Shown in pieces: positions 1 through 7,247 of a stretch of 10,631 bases of DNA. Position 1 is the stretch's first letter. The number at the start of each line of letters is the position of its first letter. This stretch comes from Chromatiales bacterium. GTDB lineage: Bacteria > Pseudomonadota > Gammaproteobacteria > Thiohalomonadales > Thiohalomonadaceae. The DNA is taken from contig JAOTST010000023.1 of the NCBI GenBank assembly GCA_029864785.1, forward strand, positions 1 through 10,631, given 5' to 3'. The notes beneath the pieces are model-generated. The model made no database searches and was not told the DNA's origin. It saw nothing but the letters and a program-made list of their open reading frames with translations. The translations under genes were made by a program, and so were the position numbers.

Positions 1-550
1 GTTCAGAATTGAGGCTCTTTGCTCTAAAGATAACCTGCAGTGGATTTTTCGATATCTGTAAGCGCTCTTTTAAATGCCTCAGAAATTGGGGCCACTCATC
101 TCTATCTCCTGGGTCTGGGGTGATCAATAGATAATCCGTTAAGCTAATTGCTCGAATAATTGCACTATTGGCATCAGGAAAATCGTAGTTGGAAAGCTCA
201 TTTTGAGCAACCCAACAGATCGGCTGCCCCTCACGACCACTTACTTCACCTTCGTACTCATCAATTCGCCAGACGTCGAGAAACAGATTCTCCTCAGGAT
301 AACAGTGAGGGATTCGTATCAACGGTTGCATTTGGTACGTTCGAATTCCTAACTCCTCTTTTAACTCACGTTTTAAGGCATCTTCAACGCGCTCATCAAG
401 ATCTACCTTCCCGCCGGGAAACTCCCAAAGCCCCCCTTGCATAGCCGTAGTATGGCGCTGAGCAATAAGAATATTTCCCTCCTTATTACTAATAACGGCA
501 ATGGCAATATGTTGGTATTGAGAAAATTGAGTGGGAAGAAAATTCCCCAT
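1..550 (-). CDS. mutT: Nudix hydrolase (MutT-type 8-oxo-dGTP diphosphatase) fused to a ThiE-like domain, C-terminus cut by window edge
   Basis: The gene starts at ATG 550-548 and reads off the left edge; 183 residues are visible with no stop. Residues 1-135 form a MutT-like Nudix domain. A canonical Nudix box lies at 47-69 (G47, E53, R61-E62, E65-E66, G68), preceded by LWEFPGG at 41-47, the usual MutT setting. A MutT-like end follows (EGQPICWV at 107-114, FPDAN at 124-128). MutT hydrolyses oxidised guanine nucleotides to keep them out of DNA. From about residue 139 a second domain begins (DYLLIT, then FRAKSLNSE at 175-183). It resembles the first strands of thiamine-phosphate synthase, as in the roughly 310-residue Nudix/ThiE fusions known from gammaproteobacteria. 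The start overlaps the argJ stop in a TGATG arrangement with no strong Shine-Dalgarno, suggesting translational coupling. The Nudix call is firm. The ThiE-like call rests on about 45 residues, and whether that domain is catalytic cannot be seen. Confidence 0.9.
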   Translation of the reverse strand, partial: MGNFLPTQFSQYQHIAIAVISNKEGNILIAQRHTTAMQGGLWEFPGGKVDLDERVEDALKRELKEELGIRTYQMQPLIRIPHCYPEENLFLDVWRIDEYEGEVSGREGQPICWVAQNELSNYDFPDANSAIIRAISLTDYLLITPDPGDRDEWPQFLRHLKERLQISKNPLQVIFRAKSLNSE

Positions 551-1770
551 CAAGAACGATACTCGGCATTAATCTCGACATATTTATAAGAGAGATCAGA
601 GGTCCAGACTGTTGCAGAGTAGCTCCCTCGTGCCAAATCGACCCGAATCGTAATCTCTTCACGATCCATAATTGACTGTCCCCGCTCCTCGGTATAGCTC
701 TCGGCACGCCCTCCATTTTCAACAATCAATACATCACCCAGATAGATCTTGATCTGTTCAAGATCCAGGTTACTGACACTTGCCCGTCCCACTGCCGCCA
801 GAATTCTTCCCCAGTTTGGATCACTGGCAAAGAGCGCCGTTTTAACCAGAGGTGAGTGAGCCACAGTATAGGCAACACGTTCACACTCTGCCTCATCAGC
901 GCCTCCATCAATCTCAACAGTCACAAACTTGGTTGCCCCCTCCGCATCACGAATCATCAACTGAGCCAGTTTTTGAAACATCGCATTGAGTAACTGGCTA
1001 AAAAGTTCAGCCTCTTCAGACCCTTCATTAATTTGTACACCGCTCTTTCCTGTTGCCATCAGCAGACAAGAATCATTAGTAGAGGTATCCCCATCCACAG
1101 TGATCCGATTGAAGGAAAACTTAACTGCACGATTGAGTAATCGCTGCAACAGAGCGCTATCAATGGATGCGTCGGTTGCGATATAGGCAAGCATCGTAGC
1201 CATATCGGGGCGAATCATACCGCTCCCCTTGGCTATCCCGGTGATAGTGATCTTGCTGCCATTGAGTTCCAGCTCTTCAGAGAGCCCTTTGGCTATCGTA
1301 TCGGTGGTCATAATACCGTGGGCAGCATCCTCCCACCCTTGGCCTTGTTCGCTCAGATTAGCTAAGGCATGAGGAATGCCTGCCTGAAATCGATCGATTT
1401 CTAATGGTTCACCAATCACCCCCGTGGAGAACGGAAGCACTTCATTCGCAGAACAGCCCACACTCTCGGCAACCAATTCACAGCACCGCTTCGCATCTTC
1501 AAGACCGTTATGTCCCGTTCCTGCATTAGCATTGCCAGTATTGATTAATAGATAACGAGGAACCGCCTGATTTAGATGCGTTTTGGCGATCTGTACAGGC
1601 GCTGCACAGAAGGCATTTTGAGTGAATACTGCCGCACTCTGAGTTCCTTTAGCCAGCTCGATAACCACCAGATCCCGGCGATTAGTATATTTAATTCCCG
1701 CTTCTGTAGTGCCCAAACGGATCCCTGTAACGGGAAGGAGCTGAGGAAGAATTGAGTATCCAACGGCCAT
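550..1770 (-). CDS. argJ: Glutamate N-acetyltransferase / ornithine acetyltransferase ArgJ
   Basis: ArgJ moves the acetyl group from N-acetylornithine to glutamate in the cyclic arginine pathway. Bifunctional members also acetylate glutamate with acetyl-CoA, which sequence alone does not settle. The 406-residue length fits the family. The precursor cleaves itself into alpha and beta chains. The cleavage motif ATML is at 191-194, after KGSGMIRPDM, so Thr192 is the likely nucleophile and new N-terminus of the beta chain. The oxyanion-hole region STGVIGE is at 115-121. Other family blocks are TVDGDTSTNDS (224-234), RDAEGATKF (274-282) and SDPNWGRI (316-323), and the C-terminus SDLSYKYVEINAEYRS is complete. 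The start at 1770 gives the usual N-terminus (MAVG, then LLPVTGIRLG), although the Shine-Dalgarno is weak. The gene lies 90 nt downstream of secA and overlaps the Nudix gene by one base. It is probably read through from secA, since no clear terminator is seen between them. Confidence 0.97.
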   Translation of the reverse strand: MAVGYSILPQLLPVTGIRLGTTEAGIKYTNRRDLVVIELAKGTQSAAVFTQNAFCAAPVQIAKTHLNQAVPRYLLINTGNANAGTGHNGLEDAKRCCELVAESVGCSANEVLPFSTGVIGEPLEIDRFQAGIPHALANLSEQGQGWEDAAHGIMTTDTIAKGLSEELELNGSKITITGIAKGSGMIRPDMATMLAYIATDASIDSALLQRLLNRAVKFSFNRITVDGDTSTNDSCLLMATGKSGVQINEGSEEAELFSQLLNAMFQKLAQLMIRDAEGATKFVTVEIDGGADEAECERVAYTVAHSPLVKTALFASDPNWGRILAAVGRASVSNLDLEQIKIYLGDVLIVENGGRAESYTEERGQSIMDREEITIRVDLARGSYSATVWTSDLSYKYVEINAEYRS

Positions 1771-1860
1771 AATCTTTGTCCATCAAGTGTTAGAAATATT
1801 ACTAAATCGATTTACCCTAGTTTCGACTATCTTCTACACGCTTTGCAACTCTTAACCGTG

Positions 1861-4572
1861 CTATTGCAGCTTCCCATGACACTGCTTATATTTTTTACCA
1901 CTACCACAGGGGCATGGCTCATTACGTCCAACTTTCTTACCATCACGAACAAAAGGTTGACGCTCTTGTTGCTCTACACCCTCAGGCTCACTCTCTGTCA
2001 TACCCGATGCCTCTGCATGCTGATACTCAACCTCACCCTGATTGCGACGCTGAGCTTCAACTTCAGCTACATCTTCCTCATTATTCACTTGGGCTCGTGA
2101 AACGATTCCGATCACATCTTGCTTAATTCGCTCAAGTAGATCGGTAAAGAGATCAAACGACTCACGCTTATACTCCTGTTTAGGGTTTTTCTGGGCATAA
2201 CCACGGAGATGGATCCCCTGACGCAAGTAGTCCATTGATGCCAGATGCTCTTTCCAAAGACTATCAAGAACTTGTAGCATTACCGCCTTCTCAAAGTGCT
2301 GCGCAACTTCAAGGCCAACCTCCTCTTCCTTCTCTCTATAGAATCGAACCATCTCCGAAAGGATGCGCTCTCTCAGTGTCTCTTCATGTAGCGCATCATC
2401 TTCATCAAGCCACTTCTGAATATTAAGTTCTAAACCAAAATTTTCTTTCAAACGTGTTTGAAGTGCCTGGATATCCCACTGCTCCTCAAGAGAGTGAGGG
2501 GCAATATATTCATTGAGAACATCATCAAGAACATCCGCACGGATCGCATCGATTGTCTCAGAAATGTTGCTCTCGGCCATCAATTCGTTGCGCTGTTCAT
2601 AGATCACCTTGCGTTGATCATTAGCAACATCATCATATTCCAGAAGGTTTTTACGAATATCGAAATTGTGCCCTTCAACCTTACGCTGAGCATTCTCAAT
2701 CGCTTTACTCACCCAGGGATGTTCAATCGCCTCGCCTTTTTCCATCCCCAATTTTTGCATCAGGCCGGCAACCCGTTCAGAAGCAAAAATTCGCATCAAT
2801 GTATCTTGCAGGGAGAGATAAAAGCGTGAAGAGCCCGGATCACCCTGCCGGCCAGAACGTCCGCGAAGTTGATTATCGATCCGACGCGACTCATGCCGCT
2901 CAGTACCAATAATGTGCAATCCACCGCTATTTAGCACCTCTTGATGACGATCTTTCCAAGCCTCATGAGCCGCTTCGACTGTCTCTTCACTAGCGGTTTC
3001 GCCCAACGCCTTGATTTCAACATCAAGGTTTCCACCTAAAACAATATCGGTTCCACGGCCAGCCATATTGGTCGCAATAGTGATAGCGCCGGGACTGCCT
3101 GCTTGAGCAACAATTTCCGCCTCACGCTCATGCTGTTTGGCGTTAAGCACTTCGTGCTCAATTTTTTCTTTTTGCAAAAGCCCGGAGAGCAACTCAGAGG
3201 TCTCTATCGATGCAGTACCCACCAATACAGGCTGGCTACGTGTCATACAGTCTCGAATATCTGAAACAATCGCTTCATATTTCTCTTCAGGGGTCAGATA
3301 GATCAAATCACCCCGATCATCCCGCAGCATCGTCCGATGCGTTGGAATAACGACCACTTCGAGGCCGTAAATCGATTGAAATTCATACGCTTCAGTATCA
3401 GCAGTTCCGGTCATCCCCGACAACTTCTCGTAGAGACGAAAGTAGTTCTGAAAAGTGATCGATGCGAGCGTCTGATTCTCATTTTGAATAGCGATTCCCT
3501 CTTTCGCCTCAACAGCCTGATGTAGGCCATCCGACCAGCGTCGACCCGACATGGTGCGTCCCGTAAACTCATCGACAATCACCACATCGCCATCACTGAC
3601 AATATAATCCACATTGCGGTGATAGAGAACATGTGCCCTCAGCGCGGCATTGAAATGGTGCATCAAGCTAATATGAGCCGCATCATAAAGACTCTCGCCT
3701 TCGCCAATCAATCCTGCCTCTGTAAGCAGCTCCTCAACGTGCTGATGGCCATCTTCAGTGAGATGAATCTGTTTCTGCTTCTCATCAACCGAATAGTCCC
3801 CAGCACCCTCTTCATCACCATCAGCTTGTCGGGTGAGACTAGGAACCAATGTATTGATTTTACTATAGAGCTCCGAACTATCCTCAGCAGGCCCAGAGAT
3901 AATAAGTGGAGTTCTCGCTTCATCGATAAGAATCGAATCTACCTCATCAACGATGGCAAAATTGAGTTCACGCTGCACCCTCTCTTCAATGGAGAAAGCC
4001 ATATTGTCACGCAGATAATCAAAGCCGAATTCGTTATTGGTTCCGTAGACAATGTCACAGGCGTAAGCGGCCTGTTTACTAATGTGATCCATCTCATTAA
4101 CCACAACACCTGTCGTCAATCCCAGGAATTCGTAAAGCTCCCCCATCCACTCTGCATCACGTTTAGCAAGATAGTCATTAACCGTAATGACGTGCACCCC
4201 TTTACCGCTTAGAGCATTGAGGTACGCAGCAAGTGTCGACATCAACGTCTTGCCTTCACCTGTGCGCATCTCGGCAATCTTGCCCTGATGCATCACCATG
4301 CCACCAATCAGTTGCACATCATAATGACGCATACCAAGAACACGTTGACTTGCCTCACGAACTACAGCAAATGCCTCGTTAAGAATCGAGTCTAAATCGG
4401 CTCCCTCTTCAACACGCTGCTGAAACTCACCCGTCTTTGCCTTGAGCTGTTCATCGGTGAGATTTTGCATCTCCGACTCAAGCCCGTTAACCAGCTCAAG
4501 TGTCTTACGCATCCGCTTGACCAGACGGTCATTACGACTTCCAAATACCTTACTGAAGAGTTTTGAAACCAT
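1861..4572 (-). CDS. secA: Preprotein translocase ATPase SecA
   Basis: SecA is the motor that pushes unfolded preproteins through SecYEG at the inner membrane. At 903 residues it matches the 901 of E. coli SecA almost residue for residue. Walker A is RTGEGKT at 103-109 (Lys108), and the DEAD-type Walker B is DEVD at 209-212. The preprotein-binding region follows from about 225. [10 protein letters not shown] (330-339) and MTGTADTEA (387-395) lead to the second helicase domain, with [13 protein letters not shown] (502-514) and the arginine-finger block [11 protein letters not shown] (568-578). The scaffold and helical wing end in an acidic, Glu-rich linker. The C-terminal zinc site is C887, C889, C898, H899, which usually binds SecB and lipid. 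The stop is TAG. The Shine-Dalgarno before ATG 4572 is weak (GTGAG), but the N-terminus [16 protein letters not shown] is the family standard. No secM-like gene precedes it; a 188-nt leader separates it from the M23 gene. Confidence 0.99.
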   Translation of the reverse strand: MVSKLFSKVFGSRNDRLVKRMRKTLELVNGLESEMQNLTDEQLKAKTGEFQQRVEEGADLDSILNEAFAVVREASQRVLGMRHYDVQLIGGMVMHQGKIAEMRTGEGKTLMSTLAAYLNALSGKGVHVITVNDYLAKRDAEWMGELYEFLGLTTGVVVNEMDHISKQAAYACDIVYGTNNEFGFDYLRDNMAFSIEERVQRELNFAIVDEVDSILIDEARTPLIISGPAEDSSELYSKINTLVPSLTRQADGDEEGAGDYSVDEKQKQIHLTEDGHQHVEELLTEAGLIGEGESLYDAAHISLMHHFNAALRAHVLYHRNVDYIVSDGDVVIVDEFTGRTMSGRRWSDGLHQAVEAKEGIAIQNENQTLASITFQNYFRLYEKLSGMTGTADTEAYEFQSIYGLEVVVIPTHRTMLRDDRGDLIYLTPEEKYEAIVSDIRDCMTRSQPVLVGTASIETSELLSGLLQKEKIEHEVLNAKQHEREAEIVAQAGSPGAITIATNMAGRGTDIVLGGNLDVEIKALGETASEETVEAAHEAWKDRHQEVLNSGGLHIIGTERHESRRIDNQLRGRSGRQGDPGSSRFYLSLQDTLMRIFASERVAGLMQKLGMEKGEAIEHPWVSKAIENAQRKVEGHNFDIRKNLLEYDDVANDQRKVIYEQRNELMAESNISETIDAIRADVLDDVLNEYIAPHSLEEQWDIQALQTRLKENFGLELNIQKWLDEDDALHEETLRERILSEMVRFYREKEEEVGLEVAQHFEKAVMLQVLDSLWKEHLASMDYLRQGIHLRGYAQKNPKQEYKRESFDLFTDLLERIKQDVIGIVSRAQVNNEEDVAEVEAQRRNQGEVEYQHAEASGMTESEPEGVEQQERQPFVRDGKKVGRNEPCPCGSGKKYKQCHGKLQ

Positions 4573-4636
4573 TAAATCAACTCACAAAAATCAATTGAGA
4601 ATAGAGCGCTAGGCCCACACTAAGAATTAGCCCGTT

Positions 4637-4667
4637 ATTGTACCTGAATAAGTGAGTTTACGCCCAA
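4637..4667 (-). promoter_or_regulatory. Possible sigma70-type promoter for secA
   Basis: On the minus strand, TACAAT (4642-4637) is one base from the -10 consensus, about 65 nt before the secA start codon. The best -35 candidate is TTGGGC (4667-4662), but the 19-nt spacer is longer than ideal. This is a weak prediction from motif match and position only. secA may also be read through from the M23 gene. Confidence 0.3.
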
Positions 4668-4690
4668 GATGATGAGCGATTTATCGTGTC

Positions 4691-4709
4691 CGTTAAAGCG
4701 GCTTTAACG
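4691..4709. repeat. Perfect 19-nt palindrome in the secA leader region
   Basis: The sequence CGTTAAAGC-G-GCTTTAACG has perfect 9-base arms around one central base, between the M23 stop and the putative secA promoter. As RNA it could form an 8-bp stem with a 3-nt loop. No T-run follows on either strand, so it does not look like an intrinsic terminator. It may be a regulator binding site or an RNA processing hairpin; its role is unknown. Confidence 0.6.
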
Positions 4710-4760
4710 ACGAGATGCAAAGTACCCCATTGAGATGGAGCACTCTAAATTCATTGCGAA

Positions 4761-5702
4761 TTATCGATGTGCAGTTTGAACAAATGTCATCGGATCAACG
4801 GTTCGCCCACTACGCCAGACTTCAAAATGGACATGAGGACCCGTCGAACGTCCGGTATTGCCCATTTTAGCAATGACCTGACCTTTTTTAACCGTGTCGC
4901 CAACCTTTACGGCGTTTTCTCTATTATGTCCATAACGGGTGATATAACCGTTGCCATGGTTAATTTCGACCATATTGCCGTAACCAGAGCGTTTGCTCGA
5001 CCACATCACCACACCTGAACCAACAGCAATCACATCACTCCCTTCACTGCCGGCAAGATCAATTCCCTTGTGAAAATCGGGTTTTCCGGTAAATGGATCC
5101 GTTCTAATTCCATAACGAGAAGAGATCCAACCTTTTTTAACGGGTCGGCCTGAGGGGATAACTTCATGTTGCAAATTACGCGACATCAGCACCGACTCAA
5201 GGACACCAAGCTGCTCTTCACGATCGACTAGCTGCTGTGAGAGTTGATCGATTTGTGTGAGAAAATCTGGAATTTTAAGACTGGGAGCAGCACCGCTATT
5301 TCCTTCTGGACCACCTAATGCAGGCGCCTTGGAGAAATCAAACTCACCGCTATCTAGTTCACCTACCGATACTAGCCTTTGACCAACAGCATCCAATCGA
5401 ACGACATGAGCCTGCATCTGTCCAAGACGCAGAGCCAGTGCATTCAGACTCTCTTCCGCCCGGGCTCGAGCATTAGAAATCTCAGCTTTCTGCTGCTTAA
5501 TCGTTTCGTTCCAGCTACTATTGGCGTAGGCTAGATTCGAAGAGATATCATTTCCCTGCTGGAGCCCCACGTAGTAACCCATTACAAGCGCAACGATAGG
5601 AACGATCAGAAAGATTGCTGCTGAAAGGAGAAAGAGTTGTACCCCACTAATTGAGATACTACTGACTCCCCCTAACCTCTTTGAAATCCAGATAAGATTC
5701 AT
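4761..5702 (-). CDS. Inner-membrane-anchored M23 family peptidase (LytM/peptidoglycan endopeptidase type)
   Basis: I place the start at ATG 5702, giving 313 residues, instead of the longer frame opening at 5807. The shorter start gives a normal N-terminus (MNLIWISKRLGG), and the longer one would run 50 nt into dciA. Residues about 21-47 form one transmembrane helix with a short cytoplasmic N-terminus. A coiled-coil-like stretch (about 60-110) and a second helical segment (about 145-175) follow. The C-terminal half is an M23 domain with a complete zinc site: H211 and D215 in HKGID, and the HVH pair H290/H292, plus H259 in RYGHN. The protein is therefore probably an active glycyl- or D,D-endopeptidase acting on peptidoglycan in the periplasm, not a degenerate activator. 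The pairing of this gene with secA is typical of Pseudomonas-type gammaproteobacteria. The exact substrate is not evident, and no established gene name is safe. Confidence 0.92.
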   Translation of the reverse strand: MNLIWISKRLGGVSSISISGVQLFLLSAAIFLIVPIVALVMGYYVGLQQGNDISSNLAYANSSWNETIKQQKAEISNARARAEESLNALALRLGQMQAHVVRLDAVGQRLVSVGELDSGEFDFSKAPALGGPEGNSGAAPSLKIPDFLTQIDQLSQQLVDREEQLGVLESVLMSRNLQHEVIPSGRPVKKGWISSRYGIRTDPFTGKPDFHKGIDLAGSEGSDVIAVGSGVVMWSSKRSGYGNMVEINHGNGYITRYGHNRENAVKVGDTVKKGQVIAKMGNTGRSTGPHVHFEVWRSGRTVDPMTFVQTAHR

Positions 5703-5739
5703 ATGACTCAAATTTTTCTCAATTTTTATTGTAGAAAGC

Positions 5740-5768
5740 TTTATACAGGAGAACAGATTGTCAAACAA
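5740..5768 (-). promoter_or_regulatory. Candidate sigma70 promoter for the M23 peptidase gene
   Basis: On the minus strand, TTGTTT (5768-5763), a 17-nt spacer and TATAAA (5745-5740) fit sigma70 spacing. They predict a transcript starting about 30 nt before ATG 5702. The -35 box lies inside the first codons of dciA, and the -10 box sits just upstream of the dciA Shine-Dalgarno. The two divergent genes would therefore share this control DNA. This is a motif-based call only. Confidence 0.45.
5747..5751 (+). promoter_or_regulatory. Shine-Dalgarno AGGAG that fixes the TTG start of dciA
   Basis: AGGAG ends 6 nt before TTG 5758-5760. No in-frame ATG or GTG lies nearby upstream, and the next in-frame ATG (5884) is 42 codons in, inside the conserved domain. 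The strong site at good spacing supports the rare TTG start. Confidence 0.75.
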
Positions 5769-6210
5769 GCCAAAACTAATCAGCAAAATCTTCTCCGCCG
5801 CCTCCAATCTTGGTCAATTAAATCATCATATTAACCGCATTAGAGAGTTAGAAAAGAGTCTGCGCCTACATCTTCCCACCCATATGGCAGAGGATTATGA
5901 CTGGTCTGTTGGAAATTTCCGTGACCAGCATCTCACTCTATTTGTTACAAACCCAGGAGAGGCTTCTAAACTACGCTTTCAACAACAGATGCTCCTTGAA
6001 AAAGCACGTTTAAAATTTCCCCAAATTGAAACAATATCTATCAAAGTAGTCTATCAGGGAAAAGTGCCTGAAGAGCGTGTAAAGATCGGGCGAAAATTAT
6101 CCTCAGAAGCAGCCGCTGGAATCGCTGAGTTTGCTGAGCATGTCGATGATCAGGCGCTAAAAATTGCGCTAAAGCGATTAAGCCAGCATGGACAGGATAA
6201 GAAACAGTAG
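5758..6210 (+). CDS. dciA: DciA family (DUF721) replicative helicase loader
   Basis: This 150-residue protein matches the DciA/DUF721 pattern. An N-terminal helix precedes a small alpha-beta, KH-like domain at about 15-100. Visible landmarks are LRLHLPTHM (35-43), DWSVGNFRDQHLTLFV (48-63), ASKLRFQQQMLLEKARLKFP (69-88) and the strand TISIKVVYQG (91-100). A charged tail follows with LSSEAAAGIAEFAEHVDD and ALKRLSQ. DciA loads the DnaB helicase at the chromosome origin in most bacteria; Enterobacterales use phage-derived DnaC instead, so its presence argues against that order. It is the only plus-strand gene here. It starts at TTG behind AGGAG, runs back to back with the M23 gene, and ends one base from the lpxC stop. 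Promoter signals in the 55-nt divergent gap are weak (ATGACT, 18 nt, TATTGT). The family call is good though the sequence is divergent. Confidence 0.85.
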   Translation: MSNKPKLISKIFSAASNLGQLNHHINRIRELEKSLRLHLPTHMAEDYDWSVGNFRDQHLTLFVTNPGEASKLRFQQQMLLEKARLKFPQIETISIKVVYQGKVPEERVKIGRKLSSEAAAGIAEFAEHVDDQALKIALKRLSQHGQDKKQ

Positions 6211-6211
6211 G

Positions 6212-7120
6212 TTAAGCAGTTACAGGCTTGATGTATGAAATAGGGGTCTCTTTAGGGTCATCAAAAGTCACCAGTTCCCACGCATCATCTTGTTGCATCA
6301 ATGTGTGTAGCAGCTGATTATTTAACGCATGTCCCGACTTATAACCGCTAAAAGCACCAATCAGACTGTGCCCTAGAAGATAAAGATCACCAATCGCATC
6401 CAGCACCTTATGTTTTACAAACTCATCGGCGTAGCGCAGACCATCCTCATTAAGGACACGATAATCATCAAGAACAATGGCATTATCGAGACTACCGCCA
6501 AGGGCAAGGTTCTGCTTGCGCAACTGTTCAATTTGGTTCATAAAACCAAAGGTACGCGCACGGCTTACCTCTTTTACAAACGAGGTCGATGAGAAGTCAA
6601 TTTCCGTAGTCATCGCCTTCCCCTCAAACGCAGGGTGGGCAAAATCAATTGACATTGAGACCTTAAAACCATCAAAGGGCTCAAAACGAACCCATTTATC
6701 CCCATCTTCAACCAGAACCGGCTTTTTGATGCGAATAAATTGTTTAGGCGCCTCCTGTTCAACCAGTCCAGCCGATTGAATCAAAAAGACAAAAGGCCCT
6801 GCGCTACCATCCATGATGGGAACCTCAGGAGCACTCACATCGACAAAGGCATTATCAACACCCATTCCAGCCATCGCAGAGAGCAGGTGTTCAACCGTTG
6901 AGATACGCACATCCCCTTCGGAGAGGGTTGAAGAGAGCGTAGTATCGCCTACGTTTTGATAATCTGCCTTAATCTCGACAGCATGCTCAAGGTCCACTCG
7001 ACGAAAAACAATCCCCGTTCCTGCGGCGGCAGGGCGCAAAGTAAGAAATATCTTCTCACCTGTATGCAGTCCAACACCTGTTGCACGAATGGTATTTTTT
7101 AGTGTTCTTTGTCTAATCAT
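6212..7120 (-). CDS. lpxC: UDP-3-O-acyl-N-acetylglucosamine deacetylase LpxC
   Basis: LpxC removes the N-acetyl group from UDP-3-O-acyl-GlcNAc in the cytoplasm, the committed step of lipid A synthesis. The 302 residues match the family (305 in E. coli). The zinc ligands are present with numbering one lower than in E. coli: H78 in STVEHLLSA, and H237 and D241 in [12 protein letters not shown]. The catalytic base is E77, and the general acid is H264 in YKSGHALNN. The N-terminus [11 protein letters not shown] and the [10 protein letters not shown] block (101-110) are standard. The last residues (KPVTA) are fairly non-polar; in E. coli a non-polar tail marks LpxC for FtsH, but I cannot tell whether that holds here. 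The gene follows ftsZ after 127 nt, probably with its own promoter or attenuation there, and ends tail to tail with dciA. The Shine-Dalgarno is weak. Confidence 0.99.
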   Translation of the reverse strand: MIRQRTLKNTIRATGVGLHTGEKIFLTLRPAAAGTGIVFRRVDLEHAVEIKADYQNVGDTTLSSTLSEGDVRISTVEHLLSAMAGMGVDNAFVDVSAPEVPIMDGSAGPFVFLIQSAGLVEQEAPKQFIRIKKPVLVEDGDKWVRFEPFDGFKVSMSIDFAHPAFEGKAMTTEIDFSSTSFVKEVSRARTFGFMNQIEQLRKQNLALGGSLDNAIVLDDYRVLNEDGLRYADEFVKHKVLDAIGDLYLLGHSLIGAFSGYKSGHALNNQLLHTLMQQDDAWELVTFDDPKETPISYIKPVTA

Positions 7121-7171
7121 AGTCTCAAGCGCTACTTTTCATTTGTCGTCTGACTTTAACGAGCCGCATAT

Positions 7172-7188
7172 ATTAACACACAGTTAAT
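7172..7188. repeat. Inverted repeat ATTAAC-N5-GTTAAT upstream of lpxC
   Basis: Six-base arms (7172-7177 and 7183-7188) flank a 5-nt centre, about 52 nt before the lpxC start codon. The A+T-rich arms overlap minus-strand sequence resembling a -10 box (TTAATATAT), but no convincing -35 box accompanies it. It could be an operator at an lpxC promoter. The half-site also occurs in the larger dyad at 7216-7238. Confidence 0.45.
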
Positions 7189-7215
7189 ACCTTAAAAACT
7201 GTGTATCCATTCACA

Positions 7216-7238
7216 AAATTAACCACTTGGGTTAATTT
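7216..7238 (-). terminator. Hairpin after ftsZ: weak terminator or attenuator before lpxC
   Basis: Perfect 9-base arms AAATTAACC and GGTTAATTT surround a 5-nt loop, 9 nt beyond the ftsZ stop. In the minus-strand direction the downstream arm ends in TTTTG, so the hairpin could act as a weak intrinsic terminator or attenuator between ftsZ and lpxC. The stem has only two G-C pairs and a short T-run, so strong termination is unlikely. It could instead be a protein-binding dyad. Confidence 0.4.
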
Positions 7239-7247
7239 CTCCCTCAG

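Noticed and set aside
1771..1860. Promoter or terminator in the secA-argJ gap
   Set aside because: A TAATAT-like box is present on the minus strand but has no acceptable -35 box, and no stem with a T-run follows secA, so neither is called.
2458..2829. Open frame of 123 codons on the plus strand, antisense to secA
   Set aside because: Same reason: full overlap with conserved secA sequence and no recognisable domain.
3619..4212. Open frame of 197 codons on the plus strand, antisense to secA
   Set aside because: It lies wholly within the highly conserved secA frame, shows no family motif or composition of a real protein, and is best explained as a shadow of secA codons.
4704..4754. Sixteen-codon minus-strand frame (MNLECSISMGYFASRR) in the secA leader, considered as a SecM-like regulator
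   Set aside because: It has no Shine-Dalgarno, no signal sequence and no arrest-like motif, and is far shorter than SecM.
5703..5807. N-terminal extension of the M23 peptidase to ATG 5807
   Set aside because: It would overlap the opposite-strand dciA start, cover the best M23 promoter, and add 35 residues unlike the family N-terminus; ATG 5702 is the better start.
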